From the NCBI GenBank assembly GCA_020161695.1, contig JAIUOO010000016.1:1-64000 (forward strand): a stretch of DNA of 64,000 bases. The letters run 5' to 3'. The position numbers and the translations under genes were made by a program. Shown in pieces: positions 7,623-16,240 of the stretch; positions within the stretch are counted from its first letter, which is position 1, and each line of letters starts with the position of its first letter. A model generated the notes under the pieces. The model was not told the DNA's origin, ran no database searches, and was given only the letters and a program-made list of their open reading frames with translations. This DNA comes from Pseudomonadota bacterium (GTDB taxonomy: Bacteria > Pseudomonadota > Alphaproteobacteria > Rhizobiales > Phreatobacteraceae).

Positions 7623-8379
7623 CGACCTCCAGCTCCGCGACCTCATGTCCGATCTCGCCGTCCGCGCCGGCGAGATCGCGATGGGCTACGTGCGGTCCAG
7701 CATGCGCACCTGGACCAAGGGCCATTCCTCGCCGGTGACGGAAGCGGACATCGCCATCGACACCTTCCTGAAGACGGAGCTGCGGGCGGCGCGTCCGGGC
7801 TTCGGCTGGCTGTCCGAGGAGACCGCCGACGACCCCGCGCGGCTCGACCGGCGCGAGGTCTTCATCGTCGACCCGATCGACGGCACCCGCGCCTTTGCCG
7901 GCGGCCTTCCCGACTGGACGATATCGGTCGCCGTGGTGCGCGACGGCCGTCCGGTGGCCGCCGCCCTCGCGGAGCCCGAGGCCGGCCGCGTCTTCACCGC
8001 CGCGCGCGGCCATGGCGCCTATCTCGGCAACCGCCGGCTTGCGGCGAGCGGCCGCGAGAGCCTTGCCGGCGCGCGCGTCGCGGGACCGAAGCCCATGCTG
8101 GACAAGGCGCAGCGCGGCGGCGCCATCCTGCTGCCGAAGGTCCATTCGCTGGCGCTGCGTTTCGCCAAGGTCGCGGCGGGCGAGATCGACGCGGCCTTCG
8201 CCGGCGGCCAGAGCCATGACTGGGACCTTGCGGCTGCCGATCTTTTGGTGCAGGAAGCGGGGGCATCGCTGACCGGGTTCGACGGGGCTGTTCCTGTCTA
8301 TAACAGGCCGGTTCCGGTTCATTTTCCGCTGGTTTGCGCCGGATCGCCGCTATACGACATTGTGCGGCGCGGCAGCTGA
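7609..8379 (+). CDS. Inositol monophosphatase / CysQ-type phosphatase
   Basis: A 256-residue enzyme of the magnesium-dependent, lithium-sensitive phosphatase fold. The metal-binding acidic pair Glu70-Glu71 ('LSEETAD'), the signature DPIDGTRAF (Asp88, Asp91) and the C-terminal WDLAAADLL motif are all present. Substrates in this family include inositol phosphates and 3'-phosphoadenosine 5'-phosphate; neighbours do not decide between them. The TTG at 7609 overlaps the pmbA stop by 14 bases and suggests translational coupling; ATG 7645 is an alternative start. It is followed by a DUF4170 gene, a pairing I recall from other rhizobia. Confidence 0.85.
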   Translation: MPDADDLQLRDLMSDLAVRAGEIAMGYVRSSMRTWTKGHSSPVTEADIAIDTFLKTELRAARPGFGWLSEETADDPARLDRREVFIVDPIDGTRAFAGGLPDWTISVAVVRDGRPVAAALAEPEAGRVFTAARGHGAYLGNRRLAASGRESLAGARVAGPKPMLDKAQRGGAILLPKVHSLALRFAKVAAGEIDAAFAGGQSHDWDLAAADLLVQEAGASLTGFDGAVPVYNRPVPVHFPLVCAGSPLYDIVRRGS

Positions 8380-8431
8380 CCGTCGCCGGACGATCATCGC
8401 GACGACTAATCGAGACGGGGACATCGCTGCC

Positions 8432-8668
8432 ATGGCGGGCACTGGGGAATCCAAGCAGCTTCTTCATCTGGTGTTCGGCGGAGAGCTGACCCATCTCGCC
8501 GGCACCGAATTCCGCGACCTGTCGAAGGTCGATGTCGTCGGCATCTATCCGAATTACGCCGCCGCTCACGCCGCCTGGAAGGGCAAGGCGCAGCAGACCG
8601 TGGACAATGCGCATATGCGCTACTTCATCGTTCACCTGCACCGCCTGCTCGATCCGGACGCGGCCTGA
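8432..8668 (+). CDS. DUF4170 family small protein
   Basis: A 78-residue soluble protein. The conserved-looking part is 'LHLVFGGELTHLAGTEFRD' followed by a segment ending 'MRYFIVHLHRLLDP', which matches my memory of DUF4170, a small family of unknown function in alphaproteobacteria. ATG 8432 is chosen because the upstream open frame overlaps the preceding gene and has no coding character. Its constant place between the phosphatase and lipid A genes suggests a link to envelope biogenesis, but no activity can be read from the sequence. Confidence 0.75.
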   Translation: MAGTGESKQLLHLVFGGELTHLAGTEFRDLSKVDVVGIYPNYAAAHAAWKGKAQQTVDNAHMRYFIVHLHRLLDPDAA

Positions 8669-8685
8669 GGGCGGGTCCGGGCCCG

Positions 8686-9486
8686 GTGTCCTTCCTGAAA
8701 AAGCTGGGGCGCTCGCCCGCCGTGCGATCGGCGGCCGGGTCGTTCCTTGCCGGCTACCTCAGGCTCGTCTGGCGGACGGGCCGGTTCGCGCTCGATCCGC
8801 CGAACCTCCACGACTATGCGGCTGCCAACCTGCCGGTGATCTTCGCCATGTGGCACGGCCAGCATTTCCTGACGCCTTTCGTGAAGCGCCCGGAATATGA
8901 CGCGGTCGTGCTGATCTCCCGCTCCGCCGATGGCGAGATGAACGCCATCGCCGCCGAGAAGCTCGGGATCAGGGCCATCCGGGGTTCCGGCGACCACAGC
9001 GGCCAGTTCGCGCGCAAGGGCGGCGTCGGCGCCTATTTCCAGATGGTCGAGGCGCTGGAGGCGGGCACCACCGTGGCGCTCACCGCCGACGTGCCCAAGG
9101 TCGCCCGCAAGGCGGGCCTCGGCATCGTCATGCTGGCGAAGCAGTCGGGACGCCCGATCCTGCCCATCGCTATCGCGACGAAGCGGCGCATCGACCTGAA
9201 GTCCTGGGACAAGGCGAGCGTCAACCTGCCGTTCTCGAAGGGCGCGGTCGTCGCCGGCCCGCCGACCTGGGTGCCGTGCGACGCCGATGCGGCGGCGCTG
9301 GAGGACTATCGCGAGAAGGTCGAGCAGGCGATGAACGACGCCACCGCCCGCGCCTATGACATTGCCGAAGGCCGTGCCACGCCGGCCATGTGGTCGGAGG
9401 CGACCATTGCCGAGCTCGCCGCATCGCGTGAGGCGACGGCGGCGCTGCGGGCGGGCGCCGGAACGCGGGGGCGGGCCCATGCGTGA
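8686..9486 (+). CDS. LPLAT/DUF374 family acyltransferase
   Basis: A 266-residue protein of the lysophospholipid acyltransferase superfamily, DUF374 branch. The 'FAMWHGQHF' segment (about residues 45-55) holds the His of the acyltransferase active site, and 'ISRSADGE' follows at about 78. A hydrophobic N-terminal helix suggests inner-membrane attachment. GTG start at 8686. The stop overlaps the waaA start by 8 bases, and the next genes are waaA and lpxK, so a role in late lipid A or Kdo-lipid acylation is likely but inferred. Confidence 0.8.
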   Translation: MSFLKKLGRSPAVRSAAGSFLAGYLRLVWRTGRFALDPPNLHDYAAANLPVIFAMWHGQHFLTPFVKRPEYDAVVLISRSADGEMNAIAAEKLGIRAIRGSGDHSGQFARKGGVGAYFQMVEALEAGTTVALTADVPKVARKAGLGIVMLAKQSGRPILPIAIATKRRIDLKSWDKASVNLPFSKGAVVAGPPTWVPCDADAAALEDYREKVEQAMNDATARAYDIAEGRATPAMWSEATIAELAASREATAALRAGAGTRGRAHA

Positions 9487-10786
9487 CGCCCGAGCCACCC
9501 GCACGCCCGCGCCGCTGCGCGCCTATGCGCGCGCCACGGCGGTGCTCTCCCCCTTCGTCGCCGGCATCGTCGCCAAGCGGCGGCTGCAGCGCGGCAAGGA
9601 AGACCCGGAACGCGTCCGCGAGCGCCGCGGCGAGCCGACCGAGGAGCGGCCGCACGGCCGGCTGGTCTGGCTGCACGGCGCGAGCGTCGGCGAGTTCCTG
9701 TCGATCGTGCCGCTGGTCGAGCGGCTGCAGGCGCGCGGTGTCACCGTGCTCGTCACCACGGTTACGCTGTCCGCCGCGCGGCTCGCCGCCAAGCGGCTGC
9801 CGCCGGGCGCCATCCACCAGTTCATGCCCTGGGACGTGCCGGCCTATGTCGACCGCTTCCTGAACCACTGGGAGCCGGACCTCGCGATCTTCGCGGAATC
9901 CGAGCTCTGGCCGAACATGATCATGCGGACGACCGCGCGCGGCACGCCGCTCATCCAGGTCAATGGCCGGATGTCGGAGCGCTCGTTCCGGGGCTGGCAG
10001 CGCGTGCCGCGCTCCATCGGCGCGCTGCTGTCGCGCTTCGAACTGTGCCTGATGCAGACGGTCGACGATGCCCGCCGCGTCGAGGCCCTCGGCGCGCCGC
10101 GCGTCTCGACCACCGGCAACCTCAAATTCGACGTGCCGGCCCCCGAGGCCGAGCCCAATGCCGCCATGGCGCTGGCCAAGGCGATCAGCTACCGGCCGGT
10201 CTTCCTTGCCGCCTCGACGCACGAGGGCGAGGACGAGATCGTCCTCGAGGCCCACCGGATGATGGCGCCCCGGCTGACCAACCTCCTGACCATCATCGCG
10301 CCGCGCCATCCCGAGCGCGGCGAGGCCATAGCGGCGCTCGCCGAGCAGGACGGCCTGCAGGCGGTGCGTCGTTCGGAAGGCGCGCTGCCGGCGATCCGCC
10401 ACGCCGTCTATGTCGCCGACACGCTCGGCGAGATGGGCCTGTTCTACCGCGCGGCGCCGGTCGCCTTCCTCGGCGGCTCGCTGATCCGCCATGGCGGCCA
10501 GAACCCCATCGAACCGGCGAAGCTCGGCGCGGCCATCGTCCATGGCCCGAACGTCGCCAATTTCGCGGCGGTCTATGCGGCGCTGAGCGAAGCCGGCGGC
10601 GCCGTCGCTGTCAGGGACAGCCAGTCTCTCGCCGAGGTGACGCTGTCGCTGCTCACCGACAAGGCCGAGCGCCAGCGCCAGCGCGACGCGGCGGCCGAGG
10701 CGGTCGCCGCCCTTGGGGGCGCGCTGGATCGGACGCTGGCCGCCATCGAGCCCTATTTCCTCTCCCTCGCCATGCGGCAGGGGTGA
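9479..10786 (+). CDS. waaA: 3-deoxy-D-manno-octulosonic acid (Kdo) transferase
   Basis: A 435-residue GT-B glycosyltransferase that adds Kdo from CMP-Kdo to lipid IVA on the cytoplasmic side of the inner membrane. Family marks are 'LVWLHGASVGE' near residue 65, 'FAESELWPNM' near 140 (the catalytic Glu of the family lies in the earlier GASVGE segment), 'TGNLKFD' near 215, and the C-terminal donor-binding 'FLGGSLIRHGGQNPIEPA'. The ATG at 9479 gives the usual length and overlaps the acyltransferase stop. lpxK starts 7 bases after its stop, forming one lipid A operon. Confidence 0.95.
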   Translation: MRDARATRTPAPLRAYARATAVLSPFVAGIVAKRRLQRGKEDPERVRERRGEPTEERPHGRLVWLHGASVGEFLSIVPLVERLQARGVTVLVTTVTLSAARLAAKRLPPGAIHQFMPWDVPAYVDRFLNHWEPDLAIFAESELWPNMIMRTTARGTPLIQVNGRMSERSFRGWQRVPRSIGALLSRFELCLMQTVDDARRVEALGAPRVSTTGNLKFDVPAPEAEPNAAMALAKAISYRPVFLAASTHEGEDEIVLEAHRMMAPRLTNLLTIIAPRHPERGEAIAALAEQDGLQAVRRSEGALPAIRHAVYVADTLGEMGLFYRAAPVAFLGGSLIRHGGQNPIEPAKLGAAIVHGPNVANFAAVYAALSEAGGAVAVRDSQSLAEVTLSLLTDKAERQRQRDAAAEAVAALGGALDRTLAAIEPYFLSLAMRQG

Positions 10787-10793
10787 GGTCGCC

Positions 10794-11798
10794 ATGAGGG
10801 CCCCGGCCTTCTGGTCCGATCAAGACGGCCTTGCGGGCCGGCTGCTCGCGCCGCTGGGATGGATGGTCGGCGCGGCGACGCTGGCGCGCATGGAGAAGCC
10901 GGGAGCCGATGCCGGCATTCCCGTCATCTGCATCGGCAATCCGACGGTCGGCGGCTCCGGCAAGACGCCCATCGCGCGACTGGTGGCTGGCCGCCTCAGG
11001 GCGGGCGGCCGCAAGCCGGCCGTGCTGCTGCGCGGCTATGGCGGCTCGCTGGCGGGTCCGGTGCTGGTGGGTCCGGATGCGATGGCTGCGGAAGTCGGCG
11101 ACGAGGCCCTGCTTCACCGCCGCGACGGGCCGACGGTGGTCGCCCGCGACCGGCTGGCGGGCGCGCGGCTGGCGGCGGCATCGGGTGCGGATGTCGTGGT
11201 GATGGACGACGGGTTCCAGAACCCGGCTGTGACCAAGGATATCTCGCTGCTCGTCGTTGATGGGGCGCACGGGCTCGGCAATGGCCAGGTCCTGCCGGCA
11301 GGGCCTTTGCGGGCGCCATTCGCGCCGCAGCTCGCCCGCGCCGAGGCGCTGGTCGTGGTCGGGGCGGGGTCCGCGGGCAACGATCTCGCGGCCGAAGCGA
11401 CCGCTGCCGGCCGTGCCGTGCTGCGGGCGTCGCTCCGGGTCGACGAGGCGGTCGCGCACTGGCTGGACGGCCGCGATGTGCTGGCCTTCTGCGGCATCGG
11501 CCGCCCCGCGAAATTCGCCGAGACGCTCGGGCAGGCGGGCGCGCGCAATGCCGTGCTGCGCCCCTTCGCCGATCACCACGCCTATACGGATGCCGATGCG
11601 GGCAGGCTGCTGGCGGAAGCCGGGCGCACCGGCCTGCCGCTGGTCACGACCGAGAAGGATGCGGTGAAGCTGAAGGGCTCGCCGGCACTCGATGCGCTGG
11701 CTGCGGCAGCGACGGTGGTGCCGGTCCGTGCGGTGATCGACGACGAAGCGGCGCTCGACAGGCTGCTGGCCGGCGTCAGGCTCCCGCCGGGCGCCTGA
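10794..11798 (+). CDS. lpxK: Tetraacyldisaccharide 4'-kinase
   Basis: A 334-residue P-loop kinase that phosphorylates the 4' position of the lipid A disaccharide to form lipid IVA at the inner membrane. The Walker A sequence GNPTVGGSGKTP spans about residues 48-59, and the catalytic-region 'VVVMDDGFQNP' follows near 140. The N-terminal 'LLAPLGWMVGAAT' helix matches the membrane-anchoring helix of LpxK. ATG 10794 lies 7 bases after waaA, preceded by GAGG overlapping the waaA stop region. Its 3' end overlaps the convergent DUF2093 gene by about 23 bases. Confidence 0.95.
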   Translation: MRAPAFWSDQDGLAGRLLAPLGWMVGAATLARMEKPGADAGIPVICIGNPTVGGSGKTPIARLVAGRLRAGGRKPAVLLRGYGGSLAGPVLVGPDAMAAEVGDEALLHRRDGPTVVARDRLAGARLAAASGADVVVMDDGFQNPAVTKDISLLVVDGAHGLGNGQVLPAGPLRAPFAPQLARAEALVVVGAGSAGNDLAAEATAAGRAVLRASLRVDEAVAHWLDGRDVLAFCGIGRPAKFAETLGQAGARNAVLRPFADHHAYTDADAGRLLAEAGRTGLPLVTTEKDAVKLKGSPALDALAAAATVVPVRAVIDDEAALDRLLAGVRLPPGA

Positions 11799-12012
11799 CC
11801 CGCTCGGGGTGGAGCCGCGCCATCACCGCTTCCGGGGTGGCATAGGCCTCCTGATGCGCGACGCTCCAGTATTTCAGGTCGTCGAGCAGGATGTGCTGGC
11901 CGGTCACGGCGCAGCGCACATAGGCGCCGGGCCGGATGACGCGGTAGTCGCCGTCCAGATAGCGGATTTCGGCTTCGCCGTCGGTCGGCCGGCCTGACAG
12001 GCGGTTCAGCAT
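11776..12012 (-). CDS. DUF2093 family protein
   Basis: A 78-residue protein with the pattern 'EIRYLDGDYRVIRPGAYVRC', 'CAVTGQHILLDDLKYWSV', then 'HQEAYATPEAVM', which I recognise as DUF2093. The two cysteines and aromatic residues suggest a small metal- or ligand-binding fold, but the function is unknown. Its start at 12012 is a clear ATG; the longer frame upstream is a shadow of the neighbouring gene. In Hyphomicrobiales it often accompanies lpxK, here tail-to-tail with an overlap. Confidence 0.8.
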   Translation of the reverse strand: MLNRLSGRPTDGEAEIRYLDGDYRVIRPGAYVRCAVTGQHILLDDLKYWSVAHQEAYATPEAVMARLHPERVRRPAGA

Positions 12013-12028
12013 GATGGCTTGCCCTGCC

Positions 12029-12718
12029 TCAGCGACCGGTGCCGGAGGCGGGATCCTGCCCCGGGGACTGGCGGTTATAGGCCGCGTGCGGATCTTCCGG
12101 ACGCCGGCCGACCGGCCCGTAGGGCGCATCCGGCGAAGCGGTGCGGTAGCCCGGCGGCGGCTCGACCAGACGGCGGCGCGGCGCTTCGCCCGGGAAGGCG
12201 ACGACCTCGTTGTCGCGCGACGAGCCGAACAGCGAGCCGACCTGCGACCAGATCGGCTGCACGCCCATCTGGGCTGCGGTGGCGGGCCCTGCGATCTGCG
12301 CCTCGGACTGCTGGCGCGTCGCATCGACGCGTCCGCCGCCGAACCAGCCGCCGCCGCCCTGGCGGGCGCGCATCTCGGCATTGGTCAGGGTGCGACCGTC
12401 ATCGTCGCGGACGATGGGCGCGTTGGCGGCGAGGCCTGCGGCGCGGGCGCGGGCGACATCCGGATCGTTCGGCCAGTTGGGATTGCGGGCCGCGCCTGAT
12501 TCCTGCGGCGGCGGCAGGTTGTTGCCGCGCGGCAGGACGAGGGGCGCGCGCTCGCGGTAGTCGATCGGCGGACGCTCATCGCCGGTTACGCCGAGGCCGC
12601 TGAGAAGCCCCTGGAACAGCGAGCGCTCGATGCCGCTCGAATCCTGGGACTGGGCGCTCGCAGCGCCGGCGGAAAGGCAGATCGCGGTCGCCAGAACGGC
12701 GGTGCGGATGCGCGTCAT
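12029..12718 (-). CDS. Exported hypothetical protein, Pro/Gly/Arg-rich
   Basis: A 229-residue protein I cannot assign. It starts with a Sec-type signal peptide ('MTRIRTAVLATAICLSAGAASAQ', cleavage after about residue 23 expected). The mature part is polar and rich in Pro, Arg, Gly and Asp, with few hydrophobic segments, a GGGGWFGGG stretch near the middle and a disordered-looking C terminus. No lipoprotein cysteine is present. ATG 12718 has AGGG about 8 bases upstream; a GTG at 12727 is possible. It lies between lspA and DUF2093 on the same strand, 16 bases before the latter. Confidence 0.7.
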   Translation of the reverse strand: MTRIRTAVLATAICLSAGAASAQSQDSSGIERSLFQGLLSGLGVTGDERPPIDYRERAPLVLPRGNNLPPPQESGAARNPNWPNDPDVARARAAGLAANAPIVRDDDGRTLTNAEMRARQGGGGWFGGGRVDATRQQSEAQIAGPATAAQMGVQPIWSQVGSLFGSSRDNEVVAFPGEAPRRRLVEPPPGYRTASPDAPYGPVGRRPEDPHAAYNRQSPGQDPASGTGR

Positions 12719-12783
12719 GTTGGTCACCCTTCAGGACGGGGAGGGCCTTTAGCCCCTTGCGAATGCGGCTCTATCCATCAGGA

Positions 12784-13293
12784 TCATGCCGATTTCGAGG
12801 CGGTCGAGGAACCGCCGAAAAGGGACTCATACAGAAGCAGGCCGACCCCGGCAACGATGGCGACATCGGCGAGGTTGAACACATACCAGCGGAACTGCCA
12901 CGTCGACGTCGTGATATGGAAGGCGAAGAAGTCGGCGACCGCGCCATAGAGAACGCGGTCTATGCCGTTGCCGAGCGCGCCGCCGGCGATCAGGCCGAGC
13001 GCGATGGCGGTGAAGCGGCTCTCGGCCTTCCACAGCCACCACGCGATCAGCGCGACCGCGCCGATCTTGAACGCCACCAGCGCCCATTGGCCCAGTTCGC
13101 TGTCCTGCTGGAACAGGCCGAACGAGACGCCGTAGTTCCAGGCCATGACCAGGTCGAGCACCGGCGCCAGCGTGATGACCTGGCCCGTGACCATGCCGAC
13201 GCCGTGCAGCATGGCGAGCTTGAACCCCTGATCGATGGCGAGCGCCGCGATCAGGGCGATGAGGCCGGCACGGAAATAGGGCGATGGCGTCAC
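12784..13293 (-). CDS. lspA: Lipoprotein signal peptidase (signal peptidase II)
   Basis: A 169-residue inner-membrane aspartic protease that removes signal peptides from prolipoproteins. Four membrane helices are visible. The two catalytic aspartates are Asp112 in 'GNGIDRV' and Asp143 in 'FNLADVAI', and the 'NYGVSFGL' motif near residue 53 is typical. GTG start at 13293. The exported protein gene follows downstream on the same strand. Confidence 0.95.
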   Translation of the reverse strand: MTPSPYFRAGLIALIAALAIDQGFKLAMLHGVGMVTGQVITLAPVLDLVMAWNYGVSFGLFQQDSELGQWALVAFKIGAVALIAWWLWKAESRFTAIALGLIAGGALGNGIDRVLYGAVADFFAFHITTSTWQFRWYVFNLADVAIVAGVGLLLYESLFGGSSTASKSA

Positions 13294-13425
13294 GGGGCTT
13301 CCCTCGCTGGTCGATGCCGGAGGTGGCTCGCCGGCGCGCCAAGGTCAAGCCCGTTCCGCGCGGGAATGTCTCGACATCCGCGCCGGCCGGGGACATATCC
13401 GCCTGGACAGATTCAGATCGATGCC

Positions 13426-14022
13426 ATGCCCCAGACCCTGCCGAAGCTCTATTTCATCCGCCACGGCGAGACCGACTGGAACGCCGAGGGCCGCCTGCAG
13501 GGCCAGCGCGACATTCCGCTGAACGATGTCGGGAGGGTGCAGGCCGAGGAGACCGGCGCGATCCTCGCCCGGCTGGACGCGCGCTACGAGGACCTCGCCT
13601 ACTGGGCGAGTCCACTGTCGCGCACCCGCGAAACCATGGAGATCCTGCGCGCCCGGCTCGGCCTCCATCCGCCGGCCTACCGCACCGACGACCGGCTGAT
13701 GGAGGTCTCGTTCGGCGACTGGGAGGGCCTGACCTGGCCCCAGGTCGAGGCCCGCTCGCCGCGGGTCGCCGAAGCGCGGATCGCCGACAAGTGGCATGTC
13801 TCGCCTCCCGGTGGGGAGAACTACGAGGCGGTGGCCGAACGGCTCGGCGCCTTCATGACCCTGCTGGAACGGCCGAGCGTGGTGGTCGCCCATGGCGGGG
13901 TCGGCCGGGCGCTGATGGCGCTGACGGCGAGCATGAGCCGCGAGAAGGCGGCCGAGGTCTTCGTGCGGCAGGGCGTGGTCTATGTCTTCGATGGGCCGCG
14001 CTTCACGGTCGAGACGCCGTAG
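13426..14022 (+). CDS. Histidine phosphatase (phosphoglycerate mutase-like) family protein
   Basis: A 198-residue protein with the phosphohistidine motif 'FIRHGETDWN' (His12-Gly after Arg11) and the second catalytic histidine in 'VVAHGGVGRAL' near residue 156. It belongs to the broad 2H phosphatase family, which includes cofactor-dependent phosphoglycerate mutases and many phosphatases (for example CobC). The sequence does not fix the substrate. The length is short for a true GpmA, so a phosphatase role is more likely. ATG 13426 is chosen from the position of the first beta strand. Confidence 0.85.
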   Translation: MPQTLPKLYFIRHGETDWNAEGRLQGQRDIPLNDVGRVQAEETGAILARLDARYEDLAYWASPLSRTRETMEILRARLGLHPPAYRTDDRLMEVSFGDWEGLTWPQVEARSPRVAEARIADKWHVSPPGGENYEAVAERLGAFMTLLERPSVVVAHGGVGRALMALTASMSREKAAEVFVRQGVVYVFDGPRFTVETP

Positions 14023-14111
14023 GCGCTCGAAGCCTGCTCCTGGTTGGCGGGACCGGTGCGTGATTCGCGTCCTGCTTCTGCCGTGCAGTGCATGCGCCAG
14101 CGGACGAACTC

Positions 14112-14390
14112 TCAGTAGCCGCCGAAAACGCCCCAGAAGCTGCGCGCGGTCGGATAGCGCGGCTGGCCGTTGCGACGCGCGGTCGGGCACTGGAACTGCG
14201 AGCCCGCGACGGTGTCGTCGACATTCGACGGGAAGCACTTCGGCGCCGTGCCGGGGGCGAGCGTGCCGCGGCTCTGGTGGACGAGGAGTACGCGGTCGCG
14301 GGTCTCGTCCTGCATCACCTGCGCGCTGGCGGCGCCAGCGGAAGCGGCGATCAGCAGAGCGGCGAGGGCGGTGGGAATCGCACGGGTCAT
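14112..14390 (-). CDS. Small exported hypothetical protein
   Basis: A 92-residue protein with a clear Sec signal peptide ('MTRAIPTALAALLIAASAGAASA', cleavage near residue 23). The mature part is about 69 residues, with two cysteines ('KCFPS' and 'QCPTA') that could form a disulfide, and an aromatic C terminus 'SFWGVFGGY'. A C-terminal Tyr preceded by aromatic residues could favour outer-membrane or envelope association, but no family is recognised. It is transcribed away from mutY, downstream of the dciA-like gene. Confidence 0.6.
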   Translation of the reverse strand: MTRAIPTALAALLIAASAGAASAQVMQDETRDRVLLVHQSRGTLAPGTAPKCFPSNVDDTVAGSQFQCPTARRNGQPRYPTARSFWGVFGGY

Positions 14391-14446
14391 GACGGCTCCT
14401 GCACTGGGATCTGAGGACTTCCGATTACCAGAAACGGCGGATGGCG

Positions 14447-14950
14447 TCACCGCGTTCCCGCCGGGCCCCTGCCGATCGCACGGCCGAGACGGGCGAGCGA
14501 GCGGCGCAGCGCCTCGTCCTCGACGGTCTCGATGGCTTTTGCGAGGCGGGCCTCGTCCGGCGGCGCCGGGGGGACGGGCCTGGGCTTGCGCGGCGCGAGC
14601 GGCGCCTGCGACAGCCGGACGCTCGCGACGCAGCGCCAGCCGAAGAAGGCGTTGACCCGCTCGACGATGGTGGCGCTGAGATGCTGGATGTCGAGCGCGA
14701 AAGGCGTCTCGACGCGGACATGCAGCGTGCCCGGCTCCTGCTCGCCGGCCTCGCGACCCTGCGGCCGGCGCGGCCAGGCGATCTTCACGGGAGCGGAGCG
14801 GCGGGCGAGGTCCTCGCCGACGATCTCGTCCCAGCGGGTGACGACTTCCGTGGCGGCGAAGCCGGCCTGGCGCAGCGCCCCGGCGATGGGCGCGGCGGCG
14901 ATGTCGGCCAGCGGTCGCGGGCCCCTTGGGCGGAACGTCTGTGAGTTCAT
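14447..14950 (-). CDS. DciA-like (DUF721) protein
   Basis: A 167-residue protein with the DUF721/DciA core at residues 10-110: 'LRQAGFAATEVVTRWDEIVGEDLARRS' and 'LHVRVETPFALDIQHLS' (quoted in parts). DciA helps load the replicative helicase DnaB in bacteria lacking DnaC; alphaproteobacterial DUF721 proteins are thought to serve the same role. A Pro/Arg-rich linker and a short helical tail follow. It is divergent from mutY with only 27 bases between starts, an arrangement common in Hyphomicrobiales. Confidence 0.8.
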   Translation of the reverse strand: MNSQTFRPRGPRPLADIAAAPIAGALRQAGFAATEVVTRWDEIVGEDLARRSAPVKIAWPRRPQGREAGEQEPGTLHVRVETPFALDIQHLSATIVERVNAFFGWRCVASVRLSQAPLAPRKPRPVPPAPPDEARLAKAIETVEDEALRRSLARLGRAIGRGPAGTR

Positions 14951-14977
14951 TGTCGCGCCGGTTGAACGGGACGGTCG

Positions 14978-16093
14978 ATGGGGCCAGTGTCGGCCTCGAT
15001 GAGTCCCAGCCTCGTGAAACCCAGACTAGCACGCTCTCCGGCGGCGCGGGAAACCTCGCCGCAGGCCGCCGCCCTGCTCGGCTGGTACGACCGGCACCGC
15101 CGGCGGCTGCCCTGGCGCGCCCTGCCGGGCGAGGCCGTCGATCCCTACCGCGTCTGGCTGTCGGAGATCATGCTGCAGCAGACGACGGTCGCAGCGGTCG
15201 GGCCCTATTTCGCGGCCTTCCTCGCGCGCTGGCCGGATGTGGCGAGCCTTGCGGCGGCGCCCATCGAGGAGGTCATGCGCGCCTGGGCCGGCCTCGGCTA
15301 CTATTCGCGGGCGCGCAACCTGCACGCCTGCGCCATCGCGGTGACGCAGGACCATGGCGGGCGCTTTCCCGACACGGTCGAGGGCCTGCGCGCGCTTCCC
15401 GGCATCGGCGACTATACCGCCGCCGCCATCGCGGCGATCGCCTTCGACAGGCCCGCTGCGGTGGTCGACGGCAATGTCGAGCGCGTGGTGACGCGGCTCG
15501 ATGCCATCGAGACCGAATTGCCGGCGGCAAAGCCCCTGATCAAGGCGCGGGTGGCGGAACTGCTCGATCCCGCGCGGCCCGGCGATTTCGCTCAAGGTAT
15601 GATGGATCTCGGCGCGACCATCTGCACGCCGAAGCGGCCGGCGGGCGCCCTCTGCCCGCTCAATGCCTGGTGCCGGGCCTGCGCCGAGGGCACGCAGGAA
15701 ACCTATCCGCGCAAGGCGCCGAAGAAGGCCGGCGCGCTTCGGCGCGGCGCGGCCTTCGTCGTGGTGCGCGAGGACGGGCATCTGCTGGTCCGGACGAGGC
15801 CCGCGCGGGGCCTGCTGGGCGGCATGGCGGAAGTGCCGGGCACCGAATGGTCGGCGAGTTTCGACGCGTCGCGGGCGCTCGACGCCGCGCCGCTCGCGCT
15901 GTCGTTCATGCGGCTGGCGGGGACGGTGGCCCACGTCTTCACGCATTTTCCGCTGGAGCTGACCGTGTTCCGCGCCGAGGCGCCGGCCGGCTTCGCGGCA
16001 CCCGCGGGCAGCCGCTGGATCGCGCTGGCGGAGGTGCCGGGCGAGGCCTTCCCGACGCTGATGCGCAAGGTCATCGCCCACGCCATACCCTGA
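14978..16093 (+). CDS. mutY: A/G-specific adenine DNA glycosylase, altered Fe-S motif
   Basis: A 371-residue base-excision repair enzyme that removes adenine mispaired with 8-oxoguanine. The helix-hairpin-helix ('LPGIGDYTA', about 140-148), catalytic Glu63 ('SEIMLQQT') and Asp164 ('VDGNVERV') are present, followed by a NUDIX-like C-terminal domain from about 250. The [4Fe-4S] motif is normally C-x6-C-x2-C-x5-C; here it reads Cys216, Gly223, Cys226, Cys232, so the second ligand is a glycine (codon GGC at 15644-15646). An extra Cys235 lies nearby and might substitute. ATG 14978 gives the usual N terminus; other starts downstream are possible. Confidence 0.92.
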   Translation: MGPVSASMSPSLVKPRLARSPAARETSPQAAALLGWYDRHRRRLPWRALPGEAVDPYRVWLSEIMLQQTTVAAVGPYFAAFLARWPDVASLAAAPIEEVMRAWAGLGYYSRARNLHACAIAVTQDHGGRFPDTVEGLRALPGIGDYTAAAIAAIAFDRPAAVVDGNVERVVTRLDAIETELPAAKPLIKARVAELLDPARPGDFAQGMMDLGATICTPKRPAGALCPLNAWCRACAEGTQETYPRKAPKKAGALRRGAAFVVVREDGHLLVRTRPARGLLGGMAEVPGTEWSASFDASRALDAAPLALSFMRLAGTVAHVFTHFPLELTVFRAEAPAGFAAPAGSRWIALAEVPGEAFPTLMRKVIAHAIP

Positions 16094-16240
16094 TGACGCG
16101 CGGCCGCCTCGCCCTGGTCATCAGCCCGCCACGAGGCGAGACAGAATGGCGCGGCGATCGAAGCTTGACGGCGAAGCGCCGGCAGGCATCCTGAGACGGG
16201 TTTCACAGATGCCGCGTGGCATTTCAGCAATGGTTCGCCG

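Noticed and set aside
9221..10795. Minus-strand open frame of over 500 codons
   Set aside because: Antisense to waaA, which has full-length family signatures.
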